Shown here: one piece after another, positions 52,179 to 62,108 of the stretch
Layout: each line of letters opens with the position of its first letter
Numbering within the stretch: position 1 is the first letter of the stretch
Source: Mucilaginibacter roseus
Lineage (GTDB): Bacteria; Bacteroidota; Bacteroidia; Sphingobacteriales; Sphingobacteriaceae
Length of the DNA: 64,000 nucleotides
Assembly: GCF_021215455.1 (NCBI RefSeq)
Contig: NZ_JAJPWV010000003.1
Span: forward strand, 496,001 to 560,000
Direction of reading: 5' to 3'
The notes under the pieces: model-generated
The model's input: only the letters and a program-made list of their open reading frames with translations
Told to the model about the DNA's origin: nothing
Databases searched by the model: none
Translations under genes and position numbers: made by a program

Positions 52179-53019
52179 GTACAAAGTCGAGCAAATCATT
52201 TATTGGCTGCTTAATTATCTTACCTGTTTTGATGTTGTTTTCAGCCAGCAAAGCTGTTAGCTCATCGGCAAATACAAAAGCTACCGAGCCAACAAAATGG
52301 CATTTGTAGCGATGATGCTGCGGATAAGGTTTAATGTTGGTATCGATAAAATCCTGCAACAATCGCCTGATCAGGTCCTGTGCATAATCCGTTGTGCGTA
52401 CTTTGTATAAAAAACGGGTGAATGAGGCGAGATATGAGTTTGGCTTAGGCATGCGGTACACATTTTTAATCACGCTCGCCTTGGTCAACTTATAAGTATC
52501 CTTAAATAACGTATGTACTTCTGCAGGCATGTTACCATACAGGTAATCGGTTATCAGCGCTTTACCAAAGGCTGTTCCTGATCCCTCATCGCCCAAAACG
52601 TAGCCAAGCCCGTGTTGCCCTTCGTGGATATCGGTACCGTCAAAAAAAGAAATATTTGACCCAGTACCCAACACACAGCAGAGCCCCTTTTCGTGGCCGC
52701 AGGTAGCATAGGCTGACCCTAAAAGGTCGCTGTCCACACTTACATAAGCATCCGGAAAAAGTTGGCTCAAGGCATTTGATACAATCTCATGCCGGTCAGG
52801 ACTGGAACATCCCGCTCCAAAAAAGTATATTTCTTTTATATCGGGTGCATAGCTAAGCAGGCTTTCGGCCTGGCTTTGCATGATCTTTACGATCTCCTTT
52901 TCCGATAAAAAATATGGGTTTAGTCCGTCGGTTTTAAATGGTTTGGGGTCCTTACCCGGAATAGCCAATAGCCAATCCGTTTTTGAGGAACCGCTATCAG
53001 CAACTAATATCATGTACAA
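52150..53019 (-). CDS. BadF/BadG-type ATPase, probable N-acetylglucosamine kinase
   Basis: A cytoplasmic ASKHA-fold kinase of 289 residues. The phosphate-1 loop VADSGSSKTDWLL opens the protein, SVDSDLLGSAYATCG and CCVLGTGSNISFFDG give phosphate-2 and adenosine contacts, and LGYVLGDEGSGTAFGK is the conserved GDEGS loop of GlcNAc kinase-like members. In Bacteroidetes these recycle amino sugars from peptidoglycan. The start overlaps the 3' end of an upstream receiver-domain gene by 10 bp, an unusual pairing. The 3' end overlaps lnt. Confidence 0.85.
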   Translation of the reverse strand: MYMILVADSGSSKTDWLLAIPGKDPKPFKTDGLNPYFLSEKEIVKIMQSQAESLLSYAPDIKEIYFFGAGCSSPDRHEIVSNALSQLFPDAYVSVDSDLLGSAYATCGHEKGLCCVLGTGSNISFFDGTDIHEGQHGLGYVLGDEGSGTAFGKALITDYLYGNMPAEVHTLFKDTYKLTKASVIKNVYRMPKPNSYLASFTRFLYKVRTTDYAQDLIRRLLQDFIDTNIKPYPQHHRYKCHFVGSVAFVFADELTALLAENNIKTGKIIKQPINDLLDFVLTREQEQLD

Positions 53020-53390
53020 ATATCCTCGAGTACCTGGAAGGTAAGCGGCTTATGAATAAATTGTGTTATGTATTTATTATCGGTTGATTTACGGATATCC
53101 GTCGGGTCGAGCGATGACGAAAGCATATATAATTTGATGTTATCTTTATCGATACCCAGCTTATCATACTCCTGCAAAAACTCAAACCCGCTCATTACAG
53201 GCATGCGTATATCCAAAAATATCACATCGGGTTTTACCTTGCCATCCCTGAGCGCGTCAATAGCCTCTGATGGCGACTGGTATACCACTATCTTTTCAGC
53301 AAAGTTTGCCGACTCCAACATTCTGGTCGTAACGAAATTATCGATGTAATTATCGTCAATCAATAAACATAATTTGAAAGGGGCAAACAT
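53010..53390 (-). CDS. Stand-alone CheY-like receiver protein
   Basis: The product has 126 residues and consists only of a receiver domain: acidic IDDN at 11-14, phospho-acceptor Asp60 in DVIFLDIRMPVMSGFEF, LSSS for the switch Ser/Thr, and HKPL for the conserved Lys. It has no output domain, so it must act by protein contact, as single-domain regulators of Bacteroidetes do with hybrid kinases. No kinase lies nearby. It is upstream of, and overlaps, the GlcNAc-kinase-type gene. Confidence 0.9.
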   Translation of the reverse strand: MFAPFKLCLLIDDNYIDNFVTTRMLESANFAEKIVVYQSPSEAIDALRDGKVKPDVIFLDIRMPVMSGFEFLQEYDKLGIDKDNIKLYMLSSSLDPTDIRKSTDNKYITQFIHKPLTFQVLEDICT

Positions 53391-53430
53391 TAACCAAATT
53401 TAATGTTTTAAAATAATATCTTATAAATTT

Positions 53431-54753
53431 TTATTTAATATCTACCCTGTTAGTCAGCTGTTTCAACGTTATTTCGGCCAGTTTTGATTGATATTGCGCG
53501 GCCGAAAAGCGCGATTGCGCATCCAGGTAAGCGCGTTGAGCCTCACGTATTTCCAGCGGGGTTATATTGCCCAGGCGGTATTTTTCAAGCGAGAGTTCCA
53601 GGTTCCGTTTAGCCAGATCCTTATTGGCTTGCCCTATCTTGATCAACTCAAGCCCCGAAGCATAACTGATAAAAAAGTTGCTGATAGTTGCCTCTATATC
53701 CTGCTGCCTTTGCTTAAAATTCAGTTCGGCGTTTTGTATCTCCAACTTTGCATTGCGTTCGCGCCGCCATTGGTTAAAGCCATCAAAAATGTTTAATGAG
53801 GCGGTTACACCATAATTAAAGCCTCGCGCGTTTTGCACCCTGGCAAAACCGGCCGGGTTCCTGCTATCACTTATAGTATAGCCCGATGTAACGGCAATTT
53901 GCGGATAACGGGTAGCTTTCACCTGCCGCAAATTTATTTCGGCTAAACGCTTATTAATCTGCCCGGCTAATATCGCCGGGTTTTGGGTTTGTGCTTCATT
54001 AATAATATCAGCAAGTTTCAGGCTCTCGTCAACAATAATAGTATCAGCCACCACAAATTCGGTTTGTACATCCCGAACCAATAACTGGTTGAGCTGAATT
54101 TTGGTGTACCTGAACTGCTGTATCTGGTTTATTAAGTTGGCGGTATCTAAATTGGCATTTACAAGCGCGGTGTTAAGCTCCAGCCGCGACGCGCTGCCCA
54201 CCTGGTACCTGTCATTGGCATATCGCGCCTGCGTGCGCGAGGTTGATAGTACGCCATTCAGCGCCCTGATCTGCGCGTCCTGGCTTATTAAACTGTAATA
54301 GGTAGTTATTACATTGGCTACCATGCTTTGCACTGTATCGCGTAAACGAAGCTGGCCTAATTTATCCAGTTCCTTTAACTCATCATAATTGGCAAACATG
54401 GCAAAACCGTCAAAAATAGTCCAATCGAGGTTTACGCCATAGGTAATACCGGTGTTACGTGCATTAGTAATGTTATTTATGGTGCCATCGGCACGTGTTT
54501 GCCGGGTGGTTTGTATACTGTTGCTTGAGGTTACATCAGCAGTAACAAACGGCAACATGCCTGCATTACCAACACTTACATTGTTTTTGGCTATAGCGGC
54601 GTTGTTTTGCGATAGCTTAATGTTAAAATTATTTTTCAACGCTAACTCCACTGCTTCCTGCAACGTAAGCTTAGGCGGCGCCTGCTGTGCAGTTAACCGG
54701 GCTGCACACAGTATGAATAAAAACAATAAACCTAATCTTTTCATCGTAATCAT
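53431..54753 (-). CDS. TolC family outer-membrane efflux protein
   Basis: The product has 440 residues with signal peptide (MKRLGLLFLFILCAARLTAQ). LTLQEAVELALKNNFNIKLSQNN and the internal repeat with SLEKYRLGNITPLEIREAQRAYLDAQSRFSAAQYQSKLAEITLKQLT in pieces define the TolC/OEP fold: a 12-strand barrel and helical tunnel formed as a trimer. It is the last gene of an adaptor-permease-channel operon; its start overlaps the RND stop codon as TAATG. A second ATG lies three codons in. Confidence 0.92.
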   Translation of the reverse strand: MITMKRLGLLFLFILCAARLTAQQAPPKLTLQEAVELALKNNFNIKLSQNNAAIAKNNVSVGNAGMLPFVTADVTSSNSIQTTRQTRADGTINNITNARNTGITYGVNLDWTIFDGFAMFANYDELKELDKLGQLRLRDTVQSMVANVITTYYSLISQDAQIRALNGVLSTSRTQARYANDRYQVGSASRLELNTALVNANLDTANLINQIQQFRYTKIQLNQLLVRDVQTEFVVADTIIVDESLKLADIINEAQTQNPAILAGQINKRLAEINLRQVKATRYPQIAVTSGYTISDSRNPAGFARVQNARGFNYGVTASLNIFDGFNQWRRERNAKLEIQNAELNFKQRQQDIEATISNFFISYASGLELIKIGQANKDLAKRNLELSLEKYRLGNITPLEIREAQRAYLDAQSRFSAAQYQSKLAEITLKQLTNRVDIK

Positions 54754-57700
54754 TACAGGTTCTCTATAAGTTTAGGTTGATGTATGGGTTCCTCTTCGGG
54801 TTCGTGGTCAGGGTCGCGGCGCTTTTTAGGTGCCATAATGAGGTACATGGTAGGTATGACATACAGCGTGAGTATCAATGAGAACAACATGCCCCCCATA
54901 ATAACAATTCCTAACGAAACGCGGCTTTTTGCACCCGCTCCCAGTGCAAAGGCAATAGGCACCACACCTAAAATAACGGCTAAACTGGTCATCAAAATCG
55001 GGCGCAGGCGTGAGGTTGCGGCTTCAACAATGGCCTCATATTTTGACACGCCGTGCTCCATACGCTGGTTGGCAAATTCTACGATCAGGATACCGTTTTT
55101 AGTTACCAGGCCCACGAGTGTAATGATACCTATCTGCCCGAAGATATTATAGGTTTGATCAAAAAGCCATAAGCAAAGCATAGCACCGGCCAAAGCCATT
55201 GGTACGGTAAACATAACAATCAACGGATCAAGGAAACTCTCAAATTGCGCGGCAAGCACCAGGTATATAAGCACCAGCGCAAAGCCGAACGCGAACAGAA
55301 TGCCCGAACCACCTTCGGCATAATCTCTTGAAGGGCCGCTAAGTGCGGTGCTAAACGTAGGGTCGAGATATTTTTTTGCGATGCGATCCATTTCTTCCAA
55401 ACCGTCACCAATGGTTTTACCCGGTGCCAGCCCTGCCTGTACCGTAGCCGACTTATAACGATTAAAGTGATAGATGGATGGCGGCGCAGAACTTTCGGCA
55501 ACCTGTACCACGTTATCCAACTGCACCAAGCTGCCGCGCGCGCTACGCACGTATACCGATTTCATATCAAGCGGCTGATCGCGGTTAGCACGGTCAACCT
55601 GTGCTATTACCTCGTACTGTTTACCGTTCATTAAAAAGTAATCGAGCCGCCCGGCACTGTAATAAAGTTGCAGCGTTTGCGCGATATCGGCTACCGAAAC
55701 TCCCAGGTCGCGCGCACGGTCACGGTCGGTATTTACCCGTAATTCGGGCTTGGTGAATTTCAGGTTAACATCGGTACCCTGAAAAACGGGGCTGCGTTGT
55801 ACTTCGGCAAAAAAGTCGGGCAGTACCTTACGGATCTTTTCAAAATCCTGGTTTTGGATAACATATTGCACCGGCAATGAGTTACGGGCGCCGCTACCGC
55901 CGCCGCTTATGGTTTGCTCCTGCGATACAAGGGCACGCGCATCGGGCATTTTAGCAAGCTTGGCGTTGAGCCAGTCGGCAATTTCCTGCTGCGATCGTTC
56001 CCGCTCGTCGGGCAGCACCAAGCCTATCCTGCCAAAACCTGAGTTGGCAGATCCGGCCCCACCACGTGACGGCGAAATGACCTCCAGGTTAACATTGGCT
56101 TCGGGTATGGAATCGGTGATCAGCTGCGCCACCTTATCCATATACTTGGTCATGTACTCATAAGTAGCGCCCTCCACGGCGGTAACGTTATAGCGCAGCA
56201 TGCTGCGGTCATCCAACGGGGCAAGTTCTGACGGGATGGTTTTTGATGTCAGGAAAAACACAGCGATGCCTACAGATGCCACCAATACCGCCACGGCTAC
56301 CCATTTACGTTTCATAAAGTTGATCAGCGTTTCAGTATAGCCACTGGTCATCTTTTCGAAGAACGGCTCGGTTTTTAAGTAAAAGTTTGATTTCTTCTGA
56401 TCCTTACGTATCATGATCACGCTCAGCATTGGTGTTAACGATAGCGATACAAAAGCTGATATCAGCACAGCACATGCTACCACCACTGCAAACTCACGGA
56501 ACAAACGCCCGGTAAACCCTTGCAGAAATATAATGGGAAGGAACACCGCAGCAAGCGTTATTGAGGTTGATATAACCGCGAACAATATTTCTTTTGAGCC
56601 CTCGAAAGCGGCTTTACGAACCGCCATGCCTTCTTCAATCTTCTTAAAGATATTTTCGGTTACCACAATACCATCATCCACCACTAAACCGGTTGCCAGT
56701 ACAATACCCAGCAGGGTAAGTATGTTGATAGAATATCCAAGGGTATACATTACAAAGAACGTACCTACCAGTGACACCGGTATATCAATCAGCGGACGGA
56801 AAGCAATGAGCCAGTCGCGGAAGAAAAGGTAGATGATGATTACCACCAGTATGAACGACAGGATCAGCGTTTCTTCCACCTCTTTGATAGATTGCTTGAT
56901 AAACTTGGTATTATCCATCGTTACCTTAAGCTGAATATCCGGCGGCACATCCTTTTTGATCTGCTCCAGGCGGCGGTAAAATTCGTCGGCTATCTCCACG
57001 TAGTTTGCGCCGGGCTGCGGCACCAGGCCAAGGCCTACTTTGGGTACGCCATCCTCCTTAAGTGCGGTTTGCTCGTTAGATGAGCCTAAAACGGCGTAAC
57101 CAATATCGCGCAAGCGTATCACCTTGTTGCTATCGGCACGGATGATCATGTTATTAAAGTCATCCTGCGTGCGTAATTTACCAATGGCACGTATGGTAAC
57201 CTCAGTGTTATTGCCCTCCAGTTTACCGGCAGGCAGCTCCACGTTCTCCTGCGCGAGCGCTGTGCTGATATCAGTAGCGGCAAGCCCCATTGCCGTTAGC
57301 TTGTTGGGATCGATCCACAAACGCATAGCATACTGGCGCTGACCTAAAATGTTGATGGAGCTTACTCCGGGGATAGTCTGCAAAGCCTCCTGAAGGTCGT
57401 TCTCCGCGTAATCATTTATTTGCATAATGTTACGCGTATTGCTGCTTACAATCAGGGTGATAATATTGTCGGCATTAGCATCGGCCTTGGTAACCACCGG
57501 CGGCGCGTTGATATCCTGCGGTAGCTGGCGCTGTGCCTGCGATACCTTGTCGCGCACGTCGTTGGCAGCGGTTTCCAGGTCGGCGTCCAGGTCAAACTCT
57601 ACGGTAATATTGCTTGAACCTACCGAACTGGTTGATGATATGTTACGGATTCCCTGCACGCCATTAATAGCTTTTTCGAGCGGCTCGGTTATTTGCGATT

Positions 57701-57878
57701 CTATAACATCCGAGTTAGCTCCCGAATAAGAAGTGGATACGGAGATGATCGGCGGATCGACAGAAGGAAAATCGCGCACGCCCAGGTAACGGTAGCCCAC
57801 AATACCAAATATCACAATGGTTACCGACATTACGGCCGCCAGTACCGGCCTTTTTATACTTACCGACGATAAACTCAT
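54753..57878 (-). CDS. RND (HAE1-type) efflux permease
   Basis: An inner-membrane proton-driven exporter of 1041 residues. SIKRPVLAAVMSVTIVIFGIVGY is the first helix; two large periplasmic loops, then LGIVLATGLVVDDGIVVTENIFKKI carries the paired Asp of helix 4 needed for proton relay, and the Lys of helix 10 is expected in the TLVGLVTKNGILIVEFANQRM region. FLQGFTGRLFREFA is also conserved. The substrate range is not predictable. It overlaps the adaptor gene by 4 bp and the TolC gene by 1 bp. Confidence 0.95.
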   Translation of the reverse strand: MSLSSVSIKRPVLAAVMSVTIVIFGIVGYRYLGVRDFPSVDPPIISVSTSYSGANSDVIESQITEPLEKAINGVQGIRNISSTSSVGSSNITVEFDLDADLETAANDVRDKVSQAQRQLPQDINAPPVVTKADANADNIITLIVSSNTRNIMQINDYAENDLQEALQTIPGVSSINILGQRQYAMRLWIDPNKLTAMGLAATDISTALAQENVELPAGKLEGNNTEVTIRAIGKLRTQDDFNNMIIRADSNKVIRLRDIGYAVLGSSNEQTALKEDGVPKVGLGLVPQPGANYVEIADEFYRRLEQIKKDVPPDIQLKVTMDNTKFIKQSIKEVEETLILSFILVVIIIYLFFRDWLIAFRPLIDIPVSLVGTFFVMYTLGYSINILTLLGIVLATGLVVDDGIVVTENIFKKIEEGMAVRKAAFEGSKEILFAVISTSITLAAVFLPIIFLQGFTGRLFREFAVVVACAVLISAFVSLSLTPMLSVIMIRKDQKKSNFYLKTEPFFEKMTSGYTETLINFMKRKWVAVAVLVASVGIAVFFLTSKTIPSELAPLDDRSMLRYNVTAVEGATYEYMTKYMDKVAQLITDSIPEANVNLEVISPSRGGAGSANSGFGRIGLVLPDERERSQQEIADWLNAKLAKMPDARALVSQEQTISGGGSGARNSLPVQYVIQNQDFEKIRKVLPDFFAEVQRSPVFQGTDVNLKFTKPELRVNTDRDRARDLGVSVADIAQTLQLYYSAGRLDYFLMNGKQYEVIAQVDRANRDQPLDMKSVYVRSARGSLVQLDNVVQVAESSAPPSIYHFNRYKSATVQAGLAPGKTIGDGLEEMDRIAKKYLDPTFSTALSGPSRDYAEGGSGILFAFGFALVLIYLVLAAQFESFLDPLIVMFTVPMALAGAMLCLWLFDQTYNIFGQIGIITLVGLVTKNGILIVEFANQRMEHGVSKYEAIVEAATSRLRPILMTSLAVILGVVPIAFALGAGAKSRVSLGIVIMGGMLFSLILTLYVIPTMYLIMAPKKRRDPDHEPEEEPIHQPKLIENL

Positions 57879-58951
57879 TTCTTCACCACCTTTTGTACCT
57901 TAACAGGCGCTTTCTGCCTCAACTGTATAATGCCCGATACAATTACGCTGTCGCCATTTTTAAGACCTTCGGTAATCTCAATCTGCGTATCGGTACGCAA
58001 ACCTGTTTTAACTTCGCGCTGTACCGACATTCCGCTATCCACTACGAAAACATAATTGGTTTTTATATCCGGAATTACGCTTTGCGTTGGCACCATAAAG
58101 GTTTTAGGTATCTGGTTTAGCGCTAGGCTTATTTTTGCGAAGCTGCCTGCGGTAAGTTCGTTATCCGGATTGGCAGCCCTTGCACGCACGGTTATTGTAC
58201 GCGAGTTTACATCAACCGAAGGCTCGATGGCATAAACCGTAGCATTATATGTTTTTGAGGCACTCTCGGTAGTAAACTTTACTTTGTTACCCACCTTAAC
58301 CAACGAAAGGTATTTTTCAGGAACCGAAAAGGTAAGCTTGGCCGGATCAATGTTTACCAGCGTAGCTATTGGCGTTTGCGGCGATATATAACCACCCGGG
58401 CTAATATTACGCAAACCAATAGTGCCGGAAAATGGCGCCCTTACTTCGGTGCGTTTTATTTGTGCGTTTATAGCATCGCTTTGTGCTTTAAGCGCATTGT
58501 ATGACGCCAGCGAGGTTTGGTATTCCTGCTTGCTTATCGCTTCCTTTTCAAAAAGCTGGCGGTTGCGGTTTTCGTTTTCGCGGGCCAGCGTTACATTGTA
58601 GTTATTTTGTGCCAGCGACGCCTGCAGATCCTGGTTATAAATTTTCACCAGCAGTTGTCCCTTTTTTACACGGCTGCCCTCGTTAAAATAAATGCCGGTT
58701 ACATCTCCCGATGCCTGGGCAACCAGGTTTACCTGCTCATTAGCGCTTATAGTTCCGGTAATATCAATAACGGTATTAAGGGTGGTATCATGAGCCAGCA
58801 AAACGTTAACCGGCACTGGTCCGCCCTTACGGCTTCCCTTAGCTCCGCCTGCGCCTTCTTTTTTCGACGCCCCTTCGCCAAAAAACTTGTTGTACAATAA
58901 ATAGCCTACCAGCAGTACCAGCAGGGTATAAATAATATATCTGATCTTCAT
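57875..58951 (-). CDS. RND efflux periplasmic adaptor (MFP) subunit
   Basis: The product has 358 residues. One N-terminal helix (YIIYTLLVLLVGYLLYNKFF) anchors it, followed by a Gly/Ser/Lys-rich stretch, then the lipoyl/barrel-sandwich halves (VNLVAQASGDVTGIYFNEGSRVKKGQLLVKIYNQD in pieces and RTEVRAPFSGTIGLRNISPGGYISPQTPI), a coiled hairpin between them, and a C-terminal beta domain (VPTQSVIPDIKTNYVFVVDSG). It links the permease and TolC channel. It is the first gene of the operon, divergent from the M61 peptidase. Confidence 0.93.
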   Translation of the reverse strand: MKIRYIIYTLLVLLVGYLLYNKFFGEGASKKEGAGGAKGSRKGGPVPVNVLLAHDTTLNTVIDITGTISANEQVNLVAQASGDVTGIYFNEGSRVKKGQLLVKIYNQDLQASLAQNNYNVTLARENENRNRQLFEKEAISKQEYQTSLASYNALKAQSDAINAQIKRTEVRAPFSGTIGLRNISPGGYISPQTPIATLVNIDPAKLTFSVPEKYLSLVKVGNKVKFTTESASKTYNATVYAIEPSVDVNSRTITVRARAANPDNELTAGSFAKISLALNQIPKTFMVPTQSVIPDIKTNYVFVVDSGMSVQREVKTGLRTDTQIEITEGLKNGDSVIVSGIIQLRQKAPVKVQKVVKK

Positions 58952-59131
58952 AATTTACAATGTGCCTCAAAGGCTTAGCGAAAGTTGATATTGAGGCTGT
59001 TCCATGTACCAGAATACCTCCGGCAAAATAATCGCAATTGGCGCATAAAAGGTTTTATGTATCAACCATTTTACATCTCATTTGTGTTACAAAAACTTTA
59101 TGGCGCAGGGCAATTTTTTATAAATTGCCGG

Positions 59132-60928
59132 ATGAAAAATTTTCTATCATTAGTTTATACTTTTTTAATACTGAATTTAATGAGCATTACGGCCGACGCG
59201 GCACCCGCGGCTAAAATCAGCTACACGGTTTCTTTTCCTGAAGCGCAGGCGCATTACGTTGATATTGAGATGAACATCAGCGGCCTGGCGCAAAAAACAA
59301 CTAACCTTAAAATGCCGGTTTGGACACCCGGATCATACCTGGTACGCGAATTTGCCAAGAACGTTGAAGGCTTTACCGCCTGGAACGGCGGCAAAGAAAT
59401 ACCGGCCGGAAAAGTAAATAAAAACACCTGGCGTATAAATACCGCGGGCATAGGAACGCTTAAAGTGAAGTATCGCGTTTACGCTAATGAAATATCGGTA
59501 CGTACCGCTTTTATTGATGCATCGCACGCTTTCCTGTCAACTTCAGGGTTATTTCTTTACCCGCAGGGAATGCTTAACCAGCCATCAACCATCAAAATAG
59601 TGCCCTACAAAGGCTGGACAACCGTATCAACCAGTTTAGAAACCGTAGGCGGTGACCAGTTTACGGTGACGGCGCCTAATTATGATATCTTGTTTGATTC
59701 GCCGATAGAAGTTGGCACGCAGGACGTTTTTGGCTTTAAGGTAGGCAATGTAAACTACGAGGTGGCCATGTATGGCGGCGGCAATTACGACAAGGAACGC
59801 CTTAAAGTAGATATGCCGAAAGTGATAGAGCAGCACACCAAAACGTTTGGCGAGAACCCGAACAAGCGCTATGTATTCATTGTGCACAATTTTCAACGCG
59901 GTGGTGGCGGCCTGGAGCACCTGAGCTCTACTGTATTAGGCGCTTCGCGCGATGCTTATAGCACAGAGCGCGGCTACCTTGGCTTCCTGGAACTGGTATC
60001 GCACGAGCATTTCCACCTCTGGAATGTAAAACGCCTGCGCCCGATAGCGCTTGGTCCGTTTGATTATGAGAACGAAAACTACACCACCAACCTTTGGATA
60101 GCCGAGGGCTTTACCGCTTATTACGAGGCTAAGGCCATGCGCCATGCCGGTTTATTACCTGCGGATGGTTATGTAAATACATTGGCAACCAGCCTGAGTA
60201 ACCACGACAATCAGCCGGGCAGTAAGATCCAATCGGCGGCAGAATCAAGCTTTGATGCCTGGATCAAGTTTTATCGCCCTAACGAAAACTCGAATAACTC
60301 AACCATATCTTATTATGGCAAGGGCGCTATCATTGCCTACATGCTCGACTTGGAAATTATCAACAGCTCAAACGGCAAATACTCGCTTGACGATGTGATG
60401 AAATACATGTACAACGAGTACTACAAAGTGAAAAAGCGTGGTTACACCGATGCGGAGTTTAAGCTTGGCCTTGAAAAATTCGCCGGTAAAAACCTGGACG
60501 ACTTTTATAAAAAATATGTTAATGGCGTTGAACTGCCCGACAATGCACTTTACTTAGGTTATGCCGGTTATAAAGTTACCGATGAGCTTGCCGGTAGTAA
60601 CACACCTGCGTTGGGCGTGGCTACTTCAACAGCAAATAACCACATCATGATAACGGCCGTTAGCCGAGGTTCATCTGCCTGGGTTGATGGATTAAATGTG
60701 AATGATGAAATTACAGCTATTGACGGTAGCCCGGTTACGGATATGCAATCGTTAATTAACAGCAAAAAGGTAGGCGACAAAGTAAACTTTACCGTTACAC
60801 GCGATGGCAAGCAATTGGTACTGCCTGTTACCCTGTTAAAAAGTACCCGCGTTAAATATAAAGTTGAACCGGCAGATAATGCTACCGAGAAACAGTTAGC
60901 TGTTAGAAAGAAATGGCTTAATCTGTAA
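59132..60928 (+). CDS. M61 family metallopeptidase with C-terminal PDZ domain
   Basis: The product has 598 residues from the ATG at 59132, which opens a signal peptide (MKNFLSLVYTFLILNLMSITADA); the frame is open 49 codons upstream but with no signal. SHEHFHLWNVKRLRP holds the HExxH zinc site (His291, Glu292, His295), and WIAEGFTAYYEAKAM gives the third ligand, Glu. The N-terminal domain has MPVWTPGSYLVREFAKNVEGF, typical of glycyl-aminopeptidase-like M61. A PDZ domain follows near 500-570 (AVSRGSSAWVDGLNVNDEITAIDG). It is a periplasmic peptidase of unknown substrate with a strong terminator. Confidence 0.92.
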   Translation: MKNFLSLVYTFLILNLMSITADAAPAAKISYTVSFPEAQAHYVDIEMNISGLAQKTTNLKMPVWTPGSYLVREFAKNVEGFTAWNGGKEIPAGKVNKNTWRINTAGIGTLKVKYRVYANEISVRTAFIDASHAFLSTSGLFLYPQGMLNQPSTIKIVPYKGWTTVSTSLETVGGDQFTVTAPNYDILFDSPIEVGTQDVFGFKVGNVNYEVAMYGGGNYDKERLKVDMPKVIEQHTKTFGENPNKRYVFIVHNFQRGGGGLEHLSSTVLGASRDAYSTERGYLGFLELVSHEHFHLWNVKRLRPIALGPFDYENENYTTNLWIAEGFTAYYEAKAMRHAGLLPADGYVNTLATSLSNHDNQPGSKIQSAAESSFDAWIKFYRPNENSNNSTISYYGKGAIIAYMLDLEIINSSNGKYSLDDVMKYMYNEYYKVKKRGYTDAEFKLGLEKFAGKNLDDFYKKYVNGVELPDNALYLGYAGYKVTDELAGSNTPALGVATSTANNHIMITAVSRGSSAWVDGLNVNDEITAIDGSPVTDMQSLINSKKVGDKVNFTVTRDGKQLVLPVTLLKSTRVKYKVEPADNATEKQLAVRKKWLNL

Positions 60929-60947
60929 TTACAACTAAAGTGTTTAC

Positions 60948-60984
60948 AAAAAAGGCCGTTAGCTAAGCGCTAACGGCCTTTTTT
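60948..60984 (+). terminator. Terminator of the M61 peptidase gene
   Basis: Stem 60948-60963 with 60969-60984 (16 bp, core GGCCGTTAGC/GCTAACGGCC), loop of 5 nt, run of six T. Confidence 0.92.
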
Positions 60985-61072
60985 GCTATCGAATACGCTT
61001 AAAAGCAGTTTCGGCACAGTTTATGGTATTAAACCAATATCTATCTATGTTTAACTATAAAAATAAAAAACT

Positions 61073-61228
61073 ATGAGATCTCTACTGTATATTATTGCTG
61101 TGATCATGATAATTGGTTGGGCAATTGGCGTATTCGCTTACACTGCAACAGGTTTAATCCACGCTTTATTAGTAATTGCTGTTATAGCGTTGTTACTAGG
61201 TATTATCCGCAGAGATACGGCGGTGTAA
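61073..61228 (+). CDS. lmo0937-type small membrane protein, 51 aa
   Basis: The protein reads MRSLLYIIAVIMIIGWAIGV, then FAYTATGLIHALLVIAVIAL and LLGIIRRDTAV. It has two hydrophobic helices with a short GWAIGVF turn and ends in IIRR, matching the lmo0937 / DUF5670 family of tiny membrane proteins. These are common in Bacteroidetes and Firmicutes and often stress related, but the function is unknown. It has its own terminator directly downstream. Confidence 0.85.
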   Translation: MRSLLYIIAVIMIIGWAIGVFAYTATGLIHALLVIAVIALLLGIIRRDTAV

Positions 61229-61249
61229 ACCATCGCTAAATAACATTAG

Positions 61250-61277
61250 AAAAGGGAGCAAATGCTCCCTTTTTTTA
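61250..61277 (+). terminator. Terminator of the small membrane protein gene
   Basis: AAAAGGGAGC (61250-61259) pairs with GCTCCCTTTT (61264-61273), loop AAAT, then T residues. Confidence 0.9.
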
Positions 61278-61315
61278 TTACCGATATTTATATCAATCAG
61301 AACGACTTGCTTCAA

Positions 61316-61344
61316 CAAAAAAGCCGCTCCTGTTTAGAAGCGGC
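61316..61344 (-). terminator. Terminator of the DUF892 gene
   Basis: GCCGCT (61323-61328) pairs with AGCGGC (61339-61344); on the minus strand the stem is followed by six T. Confidence 0.8.
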
Positions 61345-61372
61345 CCCTCATAAATCAAATTAATCGCTAAAA

Positions 61373-61930
61373 CTATTTCTTTTCGCTTTTAGCATTTTGG
61401 TTGATACCCGCTTCCGCAAGTTCGGTTAACAAACCATCAGTCTTTTTCTCTTCCTGCAAGGTAGCGTCCAGCAGTTCAACTGCTTCATCATAACCTAACG
61501 TTGCGGCAAGGGTTCTTAACGTACCGTAAGACGCAATTTCATAATGCTCAATTTTTTGAGCAGCCGAGATCAAACCTGCGTCGCGTGTGATGCTGCCATC
61601 CTCTGTATCTTTAATTATCGATTCCCCTTCTTTTATCAAACCTTCCATCGCATCACATTTCTTGGCGGCCGCTTTTTCGTCAACCGACTCAAAAACAGAT
61701 TCCAGGCGGGTTATCTGGTTTTCGGTTTCTTCAAGGTGTGTTTCAATGGCGGCGCGCAACTCATCAGATGTTGCAGCTTTGGCCATTTTAGGCAGCGCCT
61801 TTGCAAGGTGTTTCTCTGCCCAGTAAATATCTTTTAACTCGTCAATAAATAATTCGTTCAATGCTGATTCTTCCGCAATCTCTGTGGTTTCGGTTTCAGC
61901 TTTTTTTGATTTTGCTTTTGTGGTTGCCAT
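61373..61930 (-). CDS. DUF892 (YciE/YciF) ferritin-like protein
   Basis: A soluble helical protein of 185 residues. ALNELFIDELKDIYWAEKHLAKALPKMAKAATSDELR in pieces, HLEETENQITRLESVF, KCDAMEGLIKEGE and AQKIEHYEIASYGTLRTLA give the four helices with the E/H ligands of a ferritin-like di-iron fold, as in YciE and YciF. A Lys/Glu-rich tail at each end (TKAKSKKAETETTE and NQNAKSEKK) is low-complexity. The family is stress induced in enterobacteria. A terminator follows. Confidence 0.88.
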   Translation of the reverse strand: MATTKAKSKKAETETTEIAEESALNELFIDELKDIYWAEKHLAKALPKMAKAATSDELRAAIETHLEETENQITRLESVFESVDEKAAAKKCDAMEGLIKEGESIIKDTEDGSITRDAGLISAAQKIEHYEIASYGTLRTLAATLGYDEAVELLDATLQEEKKTDGLLTELAEAGINQNAKSEKK

Positions 61931-62108
61931 AATTGATAGATGTTATTTACCATAGCATCAGCTAATTTTATGCCACACAATTAACTATTAGGATAAATTT
62001 TGAATTATCTTTACAAAGCACCATTGTCTCAATATTTTATATTTGATAACCTGCGCTGTCGAAATGATCTGTATGTTATATTCTACATAGTTGTAGCCGA
62101 TCAATTAA

